A stretch of 64,000 nucleotides of DNA from Erysipelotrichaceae bacterium (GTDB lineage Bacteria; Bacillota_I; Bacilli_A; Erysipelotrichales; Erysipelotrichaceae). The position numbers and the translations under genes were made by a program. The notes beneath the pieces were generated by a model. It searched no databases. It was given only the letters and a program-made list of their open reading frames with translations, and had not been told where the DNA came from. Positions 9,426 to 17,271 of this stretch are shown here, piece by piece. Where the stretch lies: the NCBI GenBank assembly GCA_015058875.1, contig SVBN01000004.1, positions 1-64,000 of the forward strand, in the 5' to 3' direction. Within the stretch, counting starts at the first letter, position 1. Each line of letters begins with the position of its first letter.

Positions 9426-10451
9426 TCAGCTTTGAAAATATGCATCCTCCGCATGATACTTAAACAGAGCGTTCAGCATGCGGATAATGTTATTGGTTGA
9501 AACACTGGAGCCGGACAGTGTGTCCAGTGTATAGCCTTCTCTGCCTTCGCCGGACGCATATTCTGCCGCATCAATATCTTCCACAAAGCTCAGAGTCTGG
9601 ATGTATCCGTAATTCTTATCGATGAAATACGGAATGTATTCTTCCTTGAACATTTCATAGGTAGCTCCTGCCGGAGTCGGATTGGAGTCGCCCCAGAAAC
9701 CTGCCGTATAGTGATCCTGTGAATCTCTGTCAAAGGAGAGGAACCGTACTTCCGCATCATTAATATCCTTGGACTTCGGAAGCGTCAGTTCAACATAGGC
9801 GGTCATCCAGTAATTGACATCTGCGCTTCTGCATGTGCAGGACAGATACGTCACCTGATATTTGATATAATTTCTTGCCTTATACTTGAAATTGACAAAT
9901 GCATAGAACAATGTTTCTTCTCTCGGACCGTTGACATGGTTAATCGGAATAACTGCAACGGCGTTGCCCATAGTTCCTTCACCGAGATCCGCTGAATTAT
10001 TCAGCCATTCATTGACAGAATTGACATCGAATACACATCCGCCTTCACCTGCAGCTGCGGCAGCTTTTCCGCCGAACTGCTCCGGATCAACCCCGGCTTC
10101 TTCCAGCGCTTTCTGCGCAGCTTTTTTCACTGCCGTTGAGGTGATCGTGGCTCCCGATACAGCATCCACATCAATGGAGCCCTTCTCGGTCATTGCCTGC
10201 GTCATGGTTTCAATTGCCTTGTCTCCAAGTCCTTCGGTTTCCTTTTCACCGACACCTGCCGCACCGGTCAGCTTGCCGTCCTGGAATGTCAGGGTAATTG
10301 TGACATCGCCGCCATTTCCTTTTGCTGTGCCGGAGAATTCGCCGGAGACCCCTCCGGAAGATGCAGACTGTCCGCCTGCGCCTGATCCGCCTGCTGAGCA
10401 TCCCGCAAGAAGCGCCGCAAGAAGACAGGTCATCATTTTCTTTTTGATCAT
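9426..10451 (-). CDS. FMN-binding lipoprotein with two flavinylation-like motifs
   Basis: A 341-residue lipoprotein (LLAGC, Cys18) with a Gly/Ser linker. The FMN-binding domain (about 35-120) ends in DAVSGATITST at 96-106, the motif in which ApbE attaches FMN to Thr (here Thr102). A second motif, DTLSGSSVST at 310-319, has the same D-x-x-S-G-x-S/T pattern with Ser316 in the acceptor position. Between them is an unrecognised domain with a CTC pair (205-207). A divergent ApbE gene lies 112 bases away, which supports covalent flavinylation and an electron-transfer role on the outer face of the membrane. Confidence 0.85.
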   Translation of the reverse strand: MIKKKMMTCLLAALLAGCSAGGSGAGGQSASSGGVSGEFSGTAKGNGGDVTITLTFQDGKLTGAAGVGEKETEGLGDKAIETMTQAMTEKGSIDVDAVSGATITSTAVKKAAQKALEEAGVDPEQFGGKAAAAAGEGGCVFDVNSVNEWLNNSADLGEGTMGNAVAVIPINHVNGPREETLFYAFVNFKYKARNYIKYQVTYLSCTCRSADVNYWMTAYVELTLPKSKDINDAEVRFLSFDRDSQDHYTAGFWGDSNPTPAGATYEMFKEEYIPYFIDKNYGYIQTLSFVEDIDAAEYASGEGREGYTLDTLSGSSVSTNNIIRMLNALFKYHAEDAYFQS

Positions 10452-10479
10452 TTTATGAGTTCTCTCTTTCGGTACATTT

Positions 10480-10510
10480 ATTATAATGCATAATGTAGAT
10501 TGTATACAAT
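10480..10510 (-). promoter_or_regulatory. Promoter with GntR-type palindrome (FMN lipoprotein)
   Basis: Minus-strand TTGTAT (10504-10509) and TATAAT (10480-10485) are 18 bases apart. ATTGTATACAAT at 10499-10510 is a perfect 12-base palindrome covering the -35 box; TTGTATACAA is the style of site bound by FadR/FCD-type GntR regulators, and such a regulator is encoded at 12434. A diverged half (GTAATACAAT) recurs at the ApbE -10 box. Confidence 0.5.
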
Positions 10511-10563
10511 TTAGTTTTATATTTCATTCCGTCTGTTTTCTGCAATGTAATACAATTGAGACT

Positions 10564-11748
10564 ATGAAAAGAACTGCTTATTTATTATCACTGATGCTGT
10601 GTCTGAGCGGATGCCGCACCGCAGAACCTGAGCCGAAACCTGTACCGGAAGATCCTCCCGTTTATGCTTCCGCGGAAGCCATACTGAGAGAGGATGAGGT
10701 CATTGTTCCTTTCAACACAACAATCAGGCTGGAAACACTGTCACAGGAAGATATGGATCTTCTGTTTCCTGTCTTTCAGGAACAGACCACCTATTACAGC
10801 AAGCTGTTTGACAGGTATCATTCCTTTGCGGAGGAAGGCATCACAGGAATATATGAAGTCAATCAGTCGAACGGCACACCGGTGCATGTATGCTCAGAGC
10901 TGTTCCATGTGATCCGTGAAGCCGTACGGCTGAGTGAGCTGACCGGCGGAAGATATAACCTGACAGTCGGAAGACTGTATGATGTCTGGTCGGACAGGTT
11001 CAGCCCTTTCCCGATGGAACAGGAAGATCCTCCGGAAGAAGAAATACAATCAGCGCTCGGCTGCGTTGTAAAACCGGAAGATCTTAACGATGTCATCGTA
11101 CTGGATGAAGAAAACAGTACCGTTGCAATCATGCCTTATTCTTCCTGCGATACATCCGTTGTTTTGGACGCAGGTGCATTGGCAAAAGGATATGCTTCGG
11201 AACAGATATCACTTGCACTTCAGGAATATGAAGTTCCGTTTCTGATCAATGCCGGCTCGAGTTCCATCAGTGCATATACACCTCCCGGAAGAAATAAAAA
11301 CTGGTATGTCGGCATCCGCAATCCGTATGCGCGTGTCTATACGCTTTACGATTACACCATTCCGGATACAGGTCTGTTTTCTACCAGCGGCGATGATTCC
11401 AGTTATTTTATTCTGAACACGGAAGACGGACCACTCATCCGGCATCATATATTGAATCCTTCGACAGGCTATCCGGAAAATTCCATCCGTATGGCATCTG
11501 TCAGCTCCGACCGGAACGGGATGCTGTGCGATGTTCTTACTACCGCTCTCTTCAATACAGAGAGCCGGGAAGAACGTCTTCAGCTGATCTCCGTATTATC
11601 CGATTACGGCAGTATGGACATTGAATGGTCGTGGTTTGAAGAAACCGGAGAGGAACAGGGAACCCTCTGCTCTTCACAGGCTTTCTTTGAACAGATTCCC
11701 GCTGAATCCATCTCTGAAAACATAGCAGAAACTGAGGTAATCCCATGA
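10564..11748 (+). CDS. apbE: ApbE-family FAD:protein FMN transferase, lipoprotein
   Basis: A 394-residue ApbE protein with a lipoprotein signal (LCLSGC, Cys17). Conserved elements are LDAGALAKGYA (201-211), LINAGSSSIS (227-236), HHILNPSTGYP (294-304) and the metal-binding Asp323 in CDVLTTALF. The enzyme transfers FMN from FAD to a Thr/Ser in target proteins outside the cytoplasm; the FMN-binding lipoprotein encoded divergently is the obvious substrate. The ATG at 10564 immediately precedes the signal sequence; there is no Shine-Dalgarno and a TACAAT -10 box ends seven bases before it, so the mRNA may be leaderless. Its stop overlaps the next gene by four bases. Confidence 0.9.
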   Translation: MKRTAYLLSLMLCLSGCRTAEPEPKPVPEDPPVYASAEAILREDEVIVPFNTTIRLETLSQEDMDLLFPVFQEQTTYYSKLFDRYHSFAEEGITGIYEVNQSNGTPVHVCSELFHVIREAVRLSELTGGRYNLTVGRLYDVWSDRFSPFPMEQEDPPEEEIQSALGCVVKPEDLNDVIVLDEENSTVAIMPYSSCDTSVVLDAGALAKGYASEQISLALQEYEVPFLINAGSSSISAYTPPGRNKNWYVGIRNPYARVYTLYDYTIPDTGLFSTSGDDSSYFILNTEDGPLIRHHILNPSTGYPENSIRMASVSSDRNGMLCDVLTTALFNTESREERLQLISVLSDYGSMDIEWSWFEETGEEQGTLCSSQAFFEQIPAESISENIAETEVIP

Positions 11749-12416
11749 AAAAAACAATTCTGATTTCCGCTCTGCTGCTGAGCGCATGCAGCGCACCTCC
11801 GGCTGAAAAGGCCGAGGTACATACCGAAACTCCGGCCCCCGTGACTGAACCGCAGTCTCTGCCGGAAAAAAGCCTGCCCGAGTCAGAGCTTGCAGCGGAT
11901 TCACCGCTCAGCGCCGAAAACATTGATGACTATCTGTTTTTGCCGGGTGTGCGTTACGTTGACCTGCGTTCCTGTGAACAGATTTATTCCGAAGGCGGTA
12001 TTGCCGGGTTCGTAAATATTCCGTTTTATGATGTGATTGTTTCCTGGCAGCCTCAGGAAAATGTCCTGTTTACGATGGCCAAGTCCGCTTCTGACAAAGA
12101 TACCTATCTTGGAGGCGTCGGTACTTTTTCACCGAATTATGAAGAAAGCGAAGATATCCTGCATGAAATGTTTGAACAGGACTGCCCTATCGTCTTTATT
12201 TCCACGGCCGGCGTAGAGGCTGCCTATATGATCAATCTTCTCAAGCAGTACGGTTATGACCCTTCCCTGCTGTATAATGCCGGAACATTTACAAACGGAA
12301 TAGGAAGTACTGCAGCATACCGCGATCTGGAAAATCACCGGTACTATATCGCGCCGGTGCAGGCATTCCGTGCTTCTCTTTCTTTTGACTGGGGTGAATT
12401 GAACAGCGTACAATAA
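11745..12416 (+). CDS. Rhodanese-like lipoprotein with degenerate active site
   Basis: A 223-residue lipoprotein (LLLSAC, Cys15) whose rhodanese-like domain aligns through its length with the protein at 8708: ENIDDYLFLPGVRYVDLRSC matches ENLLDYLNRDDVYYIDLRDF, and the active-site loop reads STAGVEA where the paralogue has CQSGGRV. The catalytic Cys is therefore Ser153 and the Arg is Glu156, so sulfurtransferase activity is unlikely; a binding or scaffolding role is more probable. ATG overlaps the ApbE stop (ATGA), giving translational coupling. Confidence 0.8.
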   Translation: MKKTILISALLLSACSAPPAEKAEVHTETPAPVTEPQSLPEKSLPESELAADSPLSAENIDDYLFLPGVRYVDLRSCEQIYSEGGIAGFVNIPFYDVIVSWQPQENVLFTMAKSASDKDTYLGGVGTFSPNYEESEDILHEMFEQDCPIVFISTAGVEAAYMINLLKQYGYDPSLLYNAGTFTNGIGSTAAYRDLENHRYYIAPVQAFRASLSFDWGELNSVQ

Positions 12417-12433
12417 ACTCAAAGGAGTTTATT

Positions 12434-13120
12434 ATGTCCGGAATCCGCATTCACGCTACTATCCGCCAGCAGATATTTGAAATACTGAGAGACAGGATCA
12501 TGGAAGGGTATTACCCTGCAGGTACACGTCTTTCCGAGCAGCAGATCTGTGATGAGTTCAATATCAGCCGTTCCCCGGTACGTGAAGCTTTCCGCAATCT
12601 GGAAAGCAGCGGTCTTCTGAAAGGAACCGCCAACAAGGGTGTACAGGTAAAATCCTTTACCGCTCACGATATAACAAATCTGTATCAGGCAGAAACTATG
12701 TTTCAGATCACCAGCATACAGAACGGCGTCAGTTCAATGACTGAGGAACAGGCCGCTTCATTTGAAAAATACAGAACACTGTTTACCGATGCATACAATT
12801 CGGAAAATCTGGAACAATATCTGTCTGTGTCCGAAAAGTTCCATAATGATATTACGGCGCTCGGACAGAATGAACTGATCATTCAGATGTACCGTCAGAT
12901 CGGAACACTGAATCACAGATTCCGTCTGACTGCCCTGAAAAATCCCGAGCGTCTGCGTGCATCCCAGGAAGAGCATCTGAAGATGATCGATGCGCTGAGA
13001 GCAAAAAATGCGGATGAACTTCAGAAACTCATGCAGATGCACATCTCAGAATCATCCAGGTATGCGCTCATGGCCATTCCCGCCGCATCTCAGATTGAAA
13101 CAGAGGATGAATCTGCGTAA
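12434..13120 (+). CDS. GntR-family (FCD-type) transcriptional regulator
   Basis: A 228-residue regulator with a GntR winged helix at residues 8-72 (LSEQQICDEF, NISRSPVREAFRNLE) and an all-helical C-terminal ligand domain (about 80-220) of the FadR/FCD type. AAAGGAG precedes the ATG, 17 bases after the rhodanese-like gene, so it is part of the ApbE operon. It probably controls the divergent redox-lipoprotein promoters through the ATTGTATACAAT palindrome at 10499; the ligand is unknown. Confidence 0.85.
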   Translation: MSGIRIHATIRQQIFEILRDRIMEGYYPAGTRLSEQQICDEFNISRSPVREAFRNLESSGLLKGTANKGVQVKSFTAHDITNLYQAETMFQITSIQNGVSSMTEEQAASFEKYRTLFTDAYNSENLEQYLSVSEKFHNDITALGQNELIIQMYRQIGTLNHRFRLTALKNPERLRASQEEHLKMIDALRAKNADELQKLMQMHISESSRYALMAIPAASQIETEDESA

Positions 13121-13188
13121 TTATATACCGCATCAGAAAAGCAGAATTCTCAGATACAGCACACTGAAAATTCCGTCTTTCTTTTTTA

Positions 13189-14589
13189 TTATGCGGCAGC
13201 TGCAGGACTGTCCAGCTGCCTGTAAATATAAACGATTGCACAGACAGAGATCACAAATGTAATCAGATCTGCCAGCGGCATGGAATACAGGATGCCGTTC
13301 AGCCCGAAGAAGACAGGAAGAATAATCGGGAATGCAACGCCGAACACCACTTCACGGATCATGGATATCACTGTTGACAGCATTGCTTTACCCAGTGCCT
13401 GAAGGTAGATAAAGGACGCTTTGTTCACACAGGCCAGTACAATCATGGACAGATAAATGCGGAATGCCTTCATGGCAAATTCGGTGTAATAAACACTTTC
13501 ATTGCCTGCTCCGAAGAGACCGATCAGCTGTCCGGGAAGCAGTTCTGTCACAGCCAGTGCCGCAAGACCAATCAGTGTTTCTGTCTTCAGCAGAAGCGTA
13601 AACAGATCCCTTGCTCTGTCATTCCTGCCGGCACCGGTGTTATACGCCGCAATCGGAGCACATCCTGCGGCTGTTCCGACGACTGCAGAAATGACAATCT
13701 GAAAGAATTTCATAACGATTCCGATGACTGCCATCGGAATCTGAGTCAGTGAAGGATCGGAGAATACCGGATCCAGCTGACTGTATTTCGATACCATGGC
13801 GTTCACTGCGGCCATGCTTGCTACAACCGACACTTGGGAAAGCAGGCTGGTCATGCCGAGCGGTACATATCTTCTCATTGTTTCCGAATATACATGCAAT
13901 GCGTCACGGCTCAGCTGTATGGTCTTCATATGCATCAGATACCGGACGGTCAGTGCTGCAGTTACAATCTGGCCGATCACTGTAGCCACGGCCGCCCCCA
14001 TCATGCCCCAGTGCAGACCGTAGATCATGATCGGATCCAGGATAATATTCGTGAACGCACCGGCCAGGGTTGCAGCCATGGCATACTTCGGATTTCCGTC
14101 TGCGCGGATCACGGGATTCAGACCCTGTCCGAACATGTAGAACGGAATACCCACCGTAATCCAGAAGAAATATTCTTTTGCGAGTGCATAGGTCTGGTCA
14201 TTGACCCTGGCACCGAAGAATGTGATCAGCTGATCTGAGGCAATCAGATACAATGCTGTCAGGATAAGACTTGAAAGAATTGTTGTGACAACCGCAGACC
14301 CGACTGCTTTTTTTGCGTCTTTTGCCTTGCCGGCACCGAGCGAAATGGACATCAGCGTACTGCATCCGTCCCCCAGCATAACCGCGATTGCCAGGGCAAC
14401 CACCGTCAGCGGAAATACAACGGTATTTGCGGCGTTGCCGTATGATCCGAGATAAGATGCGTTGGCGATAAAGATCTGATCGACGATGTTGTAGAGTGCT
14501 CCGGTAAGCAGGGAAATCACACACGGAACCGAGTATTTTCTCATCAGTGTACTGAGAGATTCCGTTTCCAGAAAACTGTTCTGTTTCAT
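13189..14589 (-). CDS. MATE-family efflux transporter
   Basis: A 466-residue MATE protein: YSVPCVISLLTGALYNIVDQ is the first helix and IADGNP-like and PLGMTSLLSQ elements mark the internal repeat. About 12 hydrophobic segments. GGAGG lies nine bases before the ATG at 14589, which is preferred to two upstream ATGs. It is downstream of another MATE gene but a terminator lies between them. It converges on the GntR gene; the 68 bases between (13121-13188) show no clear hairpin. Confidence 0.85.
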   Translation of the reverse strand: MKQNSFLETESLSTLMRKYSVPCVISLLTGALYNIVDQIFIANASYLGSYGNAANTVVFPLTVVALAIAVMLGDGCSTLMSISLGAGKAKDAKKAVGSAVVTTILSSLILTALYLIASDQLITFFGARVNDQTYALAKEYFFWITVGIPFYMFGQGLNPVIRADGNPKYAMAATLAGAFTNIILDPIMIYGLHWGMMGAAVATVIGQIVTAALTVRYLMHMKTIQLSRDALHVYSETMRRYVPLGMTSLLSQVSVVASMAAVNAMVSKYSQLDPVFSDPSLTQIPMAVIGIVMKFFQIVISAVVGTAAGCAPIAAYNTGAGRNDRARDLFTLLLKTETLIGLAALAVTELLPGQLIGLFGAGNESVYYTEFAMKAFRIYLSMIVLACVNKASFIYLQALGKAMLSTVISMIREVVFGVAFPIILPVFFGLNGILYSMPLADLITFVISVCAIVYIYRQLDSPAAAA

Positions 14590-14641
14590 CAAATTCATCC
14601 TCCATTGATATCGGAGATTTCTGCCAAAGCTGAACAAAAAG

Positions 14642-14673
14642 AAAAATGCGCAGGTCCTGCCCGGACTTACGCA
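14642..14673 (-). terminator. Terminator between two MATE genes
   Basis: On the minus strand TGCGTAAGTCC pairs with GGACCTGCGCA (one wobble, one mismatch) around GGGCA and is followed by TTTTTC. It would end transcription of the MATE gene at 14773 or act as an attenuator for the one at 13189. Confidence 0.65.
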
Positions 14674-14772
14674 CTTGACTTGCTGCTCAGCGATTTGGAT
14701 TTTACATCAGAAATGAATCTGCAGTCAAAACTTTTTTGCGTCAGAAATGATGCAGAACATGAATAACCTTTC

Positions 14773-16164
14773 CTATGATCTCTGCTCCGTTTTCCCGGAA
14801 GCATTCACAAAAGCTTCTTCGAGCCTTCCGTTTTTCTTCAGCCAGAAATAGTACCCGTAAACACAGAGCGCCTGGAAAAACCAGCCGACCGGGAAGCCGT
14901 AGAATACATTCCGGATATTCCAGTCGATATGCATGGATACGTACAGGAATATCTGACGGATGCCGATCATGCCGATCAGTGATAACAGCATGACCTGTCT
15001 GGAAAAGCCGAATCCTCTGAGTGATCCGGACATCACCTGATTCAGACACATCAGGAAGTAAAACGGAACCATGATATGAATCATCTGCGAGCCGACCCGC
15101 ATGACCTCCGCATCGCGGTTGAACAGACCGATGAAGAAGTTCGAGTTCAGCATCAGCGGGATGCCCATGACGGCAATCGAAATCATGCCCATGACAAAGG
15201 TTGTGACCATGCCGCTGCGGATGCGCTCCCGCTTTCCGGCACCGACATTCTGGGATACAAAAGTGGTTACGGCAAGACCGAGAGCCTGACACGGCATCGA
15301 AACAAACCGGTCCAGACGCTGGGCAACACCGACACCGGCGGTTGCCGTAGAGCCGAAGCTGTTGATATATCTGTGCACAAACAGATTGGAAATGGAAATC
15401 AGAGACGACTGGATGCCGGCTGGCAGACCGAGATCAATCACTTCCATCAGAAGATCTTTTTCGATTTTCAGTTCGCTGACGCTGAACCGGTAGCGCTCAT
15501 CCAGCCGCATCATATTCCGCAGCACCATGCATACCGATACAAACTGGGAGACGATCGTGGCGATAGCAACACCGATGACGCCAAGTCCGGCATAGCGGAC
15601 CAGAATAATGTCCAGAACAATATTCAGACAGCTGGCAGTGACCAGCGCATAGAACGGACTGCGGGAATCACCGACCGCACGCATGACACCGGATTCCACA
15701 TTATAGATGGAAGTAAACAGGATTCCCATGATATAGATTTTCAGATATGCATCTGCCTGGGTAAAAATATCTTCCGGACATCCGACGATCCCGAGCAGGA
15801 ATTTCGAGAATACGGCACCGAACACAGCCATCGTGACACCGACGATCAATGCAAACATGACCGTCGTATGAATCGACCGCTTCAGCCGGTCATAATCTCT
15901 CTTTCCGAAATTCCGGGCAAACAGAACCGAAGCCCCCGCCGACATTCCGGTAAAGAATCCGATGAGCAGATTTGAAATCGGAGCACAGGTATTCACCGCT
16001 GCCAGTGCGCCTTTTCCGACAAAGTTTCCGACCACCAGCGAGTCAACGCTGTTATACAGATTCTGAAAGAGATTGCCCAGAAAAATCGGGGCAGAAAACA
16101 ACAGGATCTGTTTATAGATATTGCCTTCCGTCAGATCCATGGTTCGCCGGTTTGTGCCTGCCAT
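14773..16164 (-). CDS. MATE-family efflux transporter
   Basis: A 463-residue MATE exporter (ILLFSAPIFLGNLFQNLYNS at the first helix, then VDSLVVGNFVG; second-half start at IDLGLPAGIQSSLISISNL). About 12 membrane segments, ending in a basic tail. The start at 16164 follows GGGAGG at seven bases, preferred to ATGs further upstream. It has its own promoter, with a 13-base palindrome between the -35 and -10 boxes, suggesting repression by a ligand-responsive regulator, as is common for drug exporters. Confidence 0.87.
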   Translation of the reverse strand: MAGTNRRTMDLTEGNIYKQILLFSAPIFLGNLFQNLYNSVDSLVVGNFVGKGALAAVNTCAPISNLLIGFFTGMSAGASVLFARNFGKRDYDRLKRSIHTTVMFALIVGVTMAVFGAVFSKFLLGIVGCPEDIFTQADAYLKIYIMGILFTSIYNVESGVMRAVGDSRSPFYALVTASCLNIVLDIILVRYAGLGVIGVAIATIVSQFVSVCMVLRNMMRLDERYRFSVSELKIEKDLLMEVIDLGLPAGIQSSLISISNLFVHRYINSFGSTATAGVGVAQRLDRFVSMPCQALGLAVTTFVSQNVGAGKRERIRSGMVTTFVMGMISIAVMGIPLMLNSNFFIGLFNRDAEVMRVGSQMIHIMVPFYFLMCLNQVMSGSLRGFGFSRQVMLLSLIGMIGIRQIFLYVSMHIDWNIRNVFYGFPVGWFFQALCVYGYYFWLKKNGRLEEAFVNASGKTEQRS

Positions 16165-16191
16165 ACTACGCCTCCCGTTATCAGCCCTGTC

Positions 16192-16221
16192 ATTATAAAC
16201 TGATTGCATGATGCAACTCAA
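16192..16221 (-). promoter_or_regulatory. MATE promoter with operator-like palindrome
   Basis: Minus-strand TTGAGT (16216-16221) and TATAAT (16192-16197) are 18 bases apart. TTGCATGATGCAA (16204-16216) is a perfect 13-base palindrome in the spacer, the classic position for a repressor or MerR-type activator. Confidence 0.55.
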
Positions 16222-16325
16222 TTGCAGATTTCACAGGAATATGACCGGTTTCCGGATGCCGGGTATTCTTGACACAGATTTCCGGCAGTCTGATAATAAA
16301 CGGGTATTGGGCGAAAGCTCTGATC

Positions 16326-16362
16326 CACGTCTGTCAGGGAAAATGACAGACGTGTTTTGTTT
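16326..16362 (+). promoter_or_regulatory. Strong hairpin in yitT-family leader
   Basis: CACGTCTGTCA and TGACAGACGTG form a perfect 11-base stem with a GGGAAAA loop, followed by TTTTGTTT and then directly by the ribosome binding site of the YitT gene. As no plus-strand gene precedes it, it is more likely a leader attenuator or regulatory hairpin than a plain terminator. I could not match the 200-base leader to a known riboswitch. Confidence 0.5.
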
Positions 16363-16371
16363 GGAGGGATT

Positions 16372-17223
16372 ATGCGGAATTCGTATGTATCTGTTCTGAT
16401 CATCATTCTCGGGAATGTGCTCTACGCACTGACCGTCCGTCTGTTTCTGATCCCGGCGGGTCTGATTACCGGCGGATCCACAGGCATTGCGCTGTTTGTG
16501 CATCATCTGACCGGCATGTCCACCGCCGGATTTGTATTTGCATTCAACCTTCTCATGCTGGGGGCGGGATATCTCGTGCTCGGCAGGAAGTTTGCCATGA
16601 CGACTGTCCTGAGCACATTTGTCTATCCGGCCGCACTGCATGTATTTGAACTGCTGTTTCATGATCTTGTTCTGACGGAAGATCCGATGATCTGCACGAT
16701 CTTTTCTGGTCTCGGCATCGGAATTTCCCTTGCCATGGTTATCCGGGAAGGCGCTTCCACCGGCGGAATGGATATTCCTCCGCTGATTCTGAACCGCCTG
16801 TTCCATTTCAATGTTTCGGTTATGCTGTATCTCTTCGACTGCATTATCCTTGTCATGCAGGCATTCCATACCGCTCCGGAAAATATTCTCTACGGCATCC
16901 TGCTGGTTCTGATCTATTCCCTTACGCTGGACAGGTTTATCCTGATCGGAACATCCAGAACCGAGGTAAAGATCATCAGCCGGAAATCCGATGAAATCCG
17001 GAAGGCAATCCTATCCGATCTGGACCGCGGCGTCACGGTGCTGCACGGGGAAGGCGGATACAGCAATGAACAGGAGATGATCCTGTTAACAGTCATTTCC
17101 AACCGCCAGCTTCCGGCAGTTGAAACACTGGTCCGAAGACTGGATGAAGAAGCGTTCCTGATAGTCAGCCGTGTAACCGAAGTGCGCGGCAGAGGATTCA
17201 CATTGAAAAAAGAGTATCTGTAA
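16372..17223 (+). CDS. YitT/DUF161-family membrane protein
   Basis: A 283-residue protein with five to six N-terminal membrane helices (about 1-195), including the family signature IPAGLITGGSTGIAL and REGASTGGMDIP, and a soluble C-terminal DUF2179 domain (about 205-283, RGVTVLHGEGGYS and VTEVRGRGF). The family's function is unproven; members are uncharacterised inner-membrane proteins. The ATG at 16372 follows GGAGGG; a second ATG five codons upstream lacks a site. A terminator shared with the convergent gene follows. Confidence 0.85.
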   Translation: MRNSYVSVLIIILGNVLYALTVRLFLIPAGLITGGSTGIALFVHHLTGMSTAGFVFAFNLLMLGAGYLVLGRKFAMTTVLSTFVYPAALHVFELLFHDLVLTEDPMICTIFSGLGIGISLAMVIREGASTGGMDIPPLILNRLFHFNVSVMLYLFDCIILVMQAFHTAPENILYGILLVLIYSLTLDRFILIGTSRTEVKIISRKSDEIRKAILSDLDRGVTVLHGEGGYSNEQEMILLTVISNRQLPAVETLVRRLDEEAFLIVSRVTEVRGRGFTLKKEYL

Positions 17224-17224
17224 A

Positions 17225-17259
17225 GAAAACATCCTCCGCATTTCGCAGAGGATGTTTTC
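17225..17259. terminator. Bidirectional terminator
   Basis: GAAAACATCCTC and GAGGATGTTTTC form a long stem with A-rich and T-rich ends, so it can stop both the plus-strand YitT gene and the minus-strand oxidase-like gene that converge here. Confidence 0.8.
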
Positions 17260-17271
17260 CGGTACATGTCG

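Noticed and set aside
15076-15975. 299-codon plus-strand frame opposite the MATE gene
   Set aside because: Antisense to a clear MATE protein, with His/Asp/Arg-rich composition typical of shadow frames.
16198-16371. Known riboswitch in the yitT-family leader
   Set aside because: Besides the hairpin, conserved cores of purine, TPP, SAM, guanidine, fluoride, THF and preQ1 classes were not recognised.
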